DNA of 15,743 bases from Phycisphaerales bacterium (lineage in GTDB: Bacteria; Planctomycetota; Phycisphaerae; UBA1845; Fen-1342): NCBI GenBank assembly GCA_022839625.1, contig JALHJL010000072.1:1-15743 (forward strand), written 5' to 3'. Numbering within the stretch: position 1 is the first letter of the stretch; each line of letters begins with the position of its first letter. A program made the position numbers and the translations under genes. Shown here in pieces: positions 14,187 through 15,743 of this stretch. The notes under the pieces were generated by a model. It ran no database searches. It worked only from the letters and a program-made list of their open reading frames with translations, and was not told where the DNA came from.

Positions 14187-15462
14187 CCTCACGCAGACCG
14201 CAAAGGAAACACGCGCGTGGGCCTGCTACGACTGCGGCAAATGTACCGCCACGTGCCCCGTGGCGCGCGCGGGCGCCCCCTACAGCCCGCGCCGGCATGT
14301 TCTGGCGACGAACCGGCACCCGCCGCAAGAGCTCGCTCACGACGGGAGTCTGGCCAGTTGTCTGACCTGCCGTCTTTGCGACGCGCGTTGCCCGGCCCAG
14401 GTAGCCTACACCGACCTCGTCCGCCGCCTGCGCGAGCTGGCACATCGCGCGCGTTCCGAACAAGCGGGACCGGCCGGTGAGCTTGAGCCCGAGTGCCCGC
14501 ACGGCGGCGCGCTGCAATCGGTAATGCGGATGATGGGCAAGCGTAGTACGCAGCAGAGTCGCCTCGCCTGGCTCGCGCGCGCTGAGCCCCCTTCCCCTGT
14601 CAGAGGGAGTGCCGGGAAGCGGTCGGACTTTGCCGCTGTCAACCCTCCCCCTACCCCCTCCCTGGAGGCGAAAGGAGCTGGTTCCGGTGAGTTGAAGACC
14701 GAGCCGGAGCGCGGCCAGGTGTTCTACTGGACCGGCTGCACAATGTACTACGATGCCTTCTTCCCTGAGCTGGACCTTGCCACGCTGCGCGGCACACGGG
14801 CCGCGGTCGCACTCATGAACGCGCTCGGTATCACGCCGATCGTCTCGCCGAACGAGCGCTGCTGCGGCCATGACCTGCTGTGGAACGGCGATCGGGAGAA
14901 CTTCGAGCGCCTGGCGCGGCAGAATGTGCGGCTCGTGGCGGACAGCGGCGCGGAGCTGCTGGTGACCTCGTGTGCCGAGTGTCTGCGGACGTGGAAGCTG
15001 GACTACGTGCCGTTCTTCGCCGGCCGGCCGCCACGTATGGTCCATCTCACGGAGTTTCTGACCGAGAACCTGGCGGCGCTGACGCTCAAGCCCGACGGGC
15101 AGCGCCGTGTCACGTTCCAGGACCCTTGCCGGTTGGGTCGCCACCTGGGCCTTTACGAACCGCCGCGCCAGGTCCTGGCGGCACTGCCCGGCGTCGAGCT
15201 GGTCGAGATGCGGCGGCATGGGCCGGCGGCCATCTGCTGTGCCGGCGGAACGTGGTCGAACTGCGACCGCTTCGCCAAGCAGGTTCAGGTGGAGCGCCTG
15301 CGCGAAGCGCGAGCGACCGGTGCGACAGTGCTCGTCACCGCGTGCCCGAAATGCCAGATTCACTTTCGTTGTGCGATGAACGATCCGAAGCTCGGCGGCG
15401 ACATCGAGATCGAGCTGCGCGACATCGCCGAGCTGGTGGCCGATGCAGTAAGAGCGAGTTGA
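14179..15462 (+). CDS. hdrD: HdrC-HdrB fusion (HdrD-like) heterodisulfide reductase subunit
   Basis: A 427-residue protein. The N-terminal HdrC-like part has two [4Fe-4S] motifs, CYDCGKCTATCP (Cys16, 19, 22, 26) and CLTCRLCDARCP (Cys61, 64, 67, 71). The C-terminal HdrB-like part has two CCG domains. The first uses Cys187, Cys228-229 and CAEC at 265-268. The second uses Cys317, Cys353-354 and CPKC at 389-392. All Cys needed for non-cubane clusters are present. In HdrB these clusters reduce the CoM-S-S-CoB disulfide; in bacteria the substrate is generally unknown and may be another disulfide or a relay. The two halves are joined by a low-complexity linker (about residues 136-174). The ATG at 14179 overlaps mvhD and has AGGAG nine bases upstream. 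The stop lies in the first unit of a tandem repeat. Confidence 0.9.
   Translation: MLDLTQTAKETRAWACYDCGKCTATCPVARAGAPYSPRRHVLATNRHPPQELAHDGSLASCLTCRLCDARCPAQVAYTDLVRRLRELAHRARSEQAGPAGELEPECPHGGALQSVMRMMGKRSTQQSRLAWLARAEPPSPVRGSAGKRSDFAAVNPPPTPSLEAKGAGSGELKTEPERGQVFYWTGCTMYYDAFFPELDLATLRGTRAAVALMNALGITPIVSPNERCCGHDLLWNGDRENFERLARQNVRLVADSGAELLVTSCAECLRTWKLDYVPFFAGRPPRMVHLTEFLTENLAALTLKPDGQRRVTFQDPCRLGRHLGLYEPPRQVLAALPGVELVEMRRHGPAAICCAGGTWSNCDRFAKQVQVERLREARATGATVLVTACPKCQIHFRCAMNDPKLGGDIEIELRDIAELVADAVRAS
14584..14700 (+). repeat. low-complexity, repeat-like insertion in the hdrD linker
   Basis: About 117 bases rich in C- and G-runs (CCCCCTTCCCC, CCCTCCCCCTACCCCCTCCC) separate the HdrC and HdrB modules. 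They contain nested inverted segments such as CTTCCC...GGGAAG. The encoded peptide is rich in Pro, Ser and Gly and has no Cys. The composition resembles the short palindromic intergenic repeats found scattered through many bacterial genomes. It stays in frame, so the protein is not broken. Confidence 0.45.
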
Positions 15463-15743
15463 GGATTGTCCATGTGTGCCCCCACGACCCGACTGGCAAA
15501 GCGGAGCTTTGCCCTACTGGCGAGTTGAGGATTGTCGATGTCTACCCCCGCGACCCGACTGGCAAAGCGGAGCTTTGCCCTACTGGCGAGTTGAGGATTG
15601 TCGATGTCCACCCCCACGACCCGACCGGCAAAGCGGAGCGTTGCCCTACTGGCGAGTTGAGGAGTGTCGATGTCTACCCCCGCGACTCGACCGGCAAAGC
15701 GGAGCTTTGCCTTACTGGCGAGTTGAGGATTGTCGATGTCTAC
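15456..15743. repeat. 66-bp tandem repeat array, four full units plus a partial fifth
   Basis: Units start at 15456, 15522, 15588, 15654 and 15720; the last is cut by the window end. The period is exactly 66 bases and the units differ at only a few positions, the first being most diverged near its 5' side. Each opens with GAGTTGAGG and carries the inverted repeat GGCAAAGC-GGA-GCTTTGCC at unit positions 40-58 (15495, 15561, 15627, 15693). The third unit has one mismatch in the stem. The period is a multiple of three and frames are open on both strands, but substitutions fall on all codon positions, so coding is unlikely. The stop codon of hdrD lies in the first unit. The hairpins could end or protect the operon transcript. 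Confidence 0.85.

Noticed and set aside
15360..15617. Minus-strand repeat protein across the tandem array
   Set aside because: The frame arises from the 66-base period, overlaps the end of hdrD, and the variable positions show no codon-position bias.
15456..15743. CRISPR array
   Set aside because: The whole 66-base unit is repeated, with no unique spacers between short repeats, and no cas genes are nearby.

Overview
The window looks like a piece of a GC-rich, anaerobic or facultatively anaerobic planctomycete genome (Phycisphaerae-like). This is an inference from three things. The first gene ends in a dockerin-type tail with the FGDINPF repeat that is common in secreted planctomycete proteins. 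Several small lipoproteins are present. The right half is built around oxygen-sensitive ferredoxin enzymes. No rRNA, tRNA, transposase or CRISPR array was found.

Left part (1-3515): the 3' end of a secreted dockerin-tailed protein on the + strand converges on a minus-strand cluster. That cluster holds a small lipoprotein, a YbaK-type aminoacyl-tRNA deacylase and a GNAT acetyltransferase. A second minus-strand unit pairs an OprB-family outer-membrane porin with a 60-residue lipoprotein. Middle part (3725-6948): two translationally coupled glycosyltransferase genes, a polytopic GT-C enzyme with a C-terminal TPR array and a GT4-type enzyme. They are followed by a 463-base stretch with no convincing gene.

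Right part (7412-15462): seven tightly packed + strand genes, korD-korA-korB-korC-hdrA-mvhD-hdrD, most of them overlapping at start and stop. They encode a four-subunit 2-oxoacid (probably 2-oxoglutarate):ferredoxin oxidoreductase followed by a heterodisulfide-reductase-like set: a double-length HdrA, an MvhD-like [2Fe-2S] adaptor and an HdrC-HdrB fusion. The arrangement suggests that ferredoxin reduced by KOR passes electrons into, or receives them from, an Hdr-type flavin-based bifurcating complex. No hydrogenase or formate dehydrogenase subunits lie in the window.

The main find is in hdrA. Its frame is interrupted by one TGA (10726-10728) at the second Cys position of the conserved CxxC motif of the FAD module. 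The frame then continues without a break through the rest of HdrA. Twenty bases after the TGA is a perfect 7-bp hairpin with the tetraloop GGTC, which fits a bacterial SECIS element. The gene is therefore most simply read as one 1078-residue selenoprotein HdrA (Cys68-x-x-Sec71) and not as a broken gene.

After the operon, from the stop codon of hdrD to the end of the window, lies an array of 66-bp tandem repeats. Each unit carries an 8-bp inverted repeat. The array runs past the window edge.
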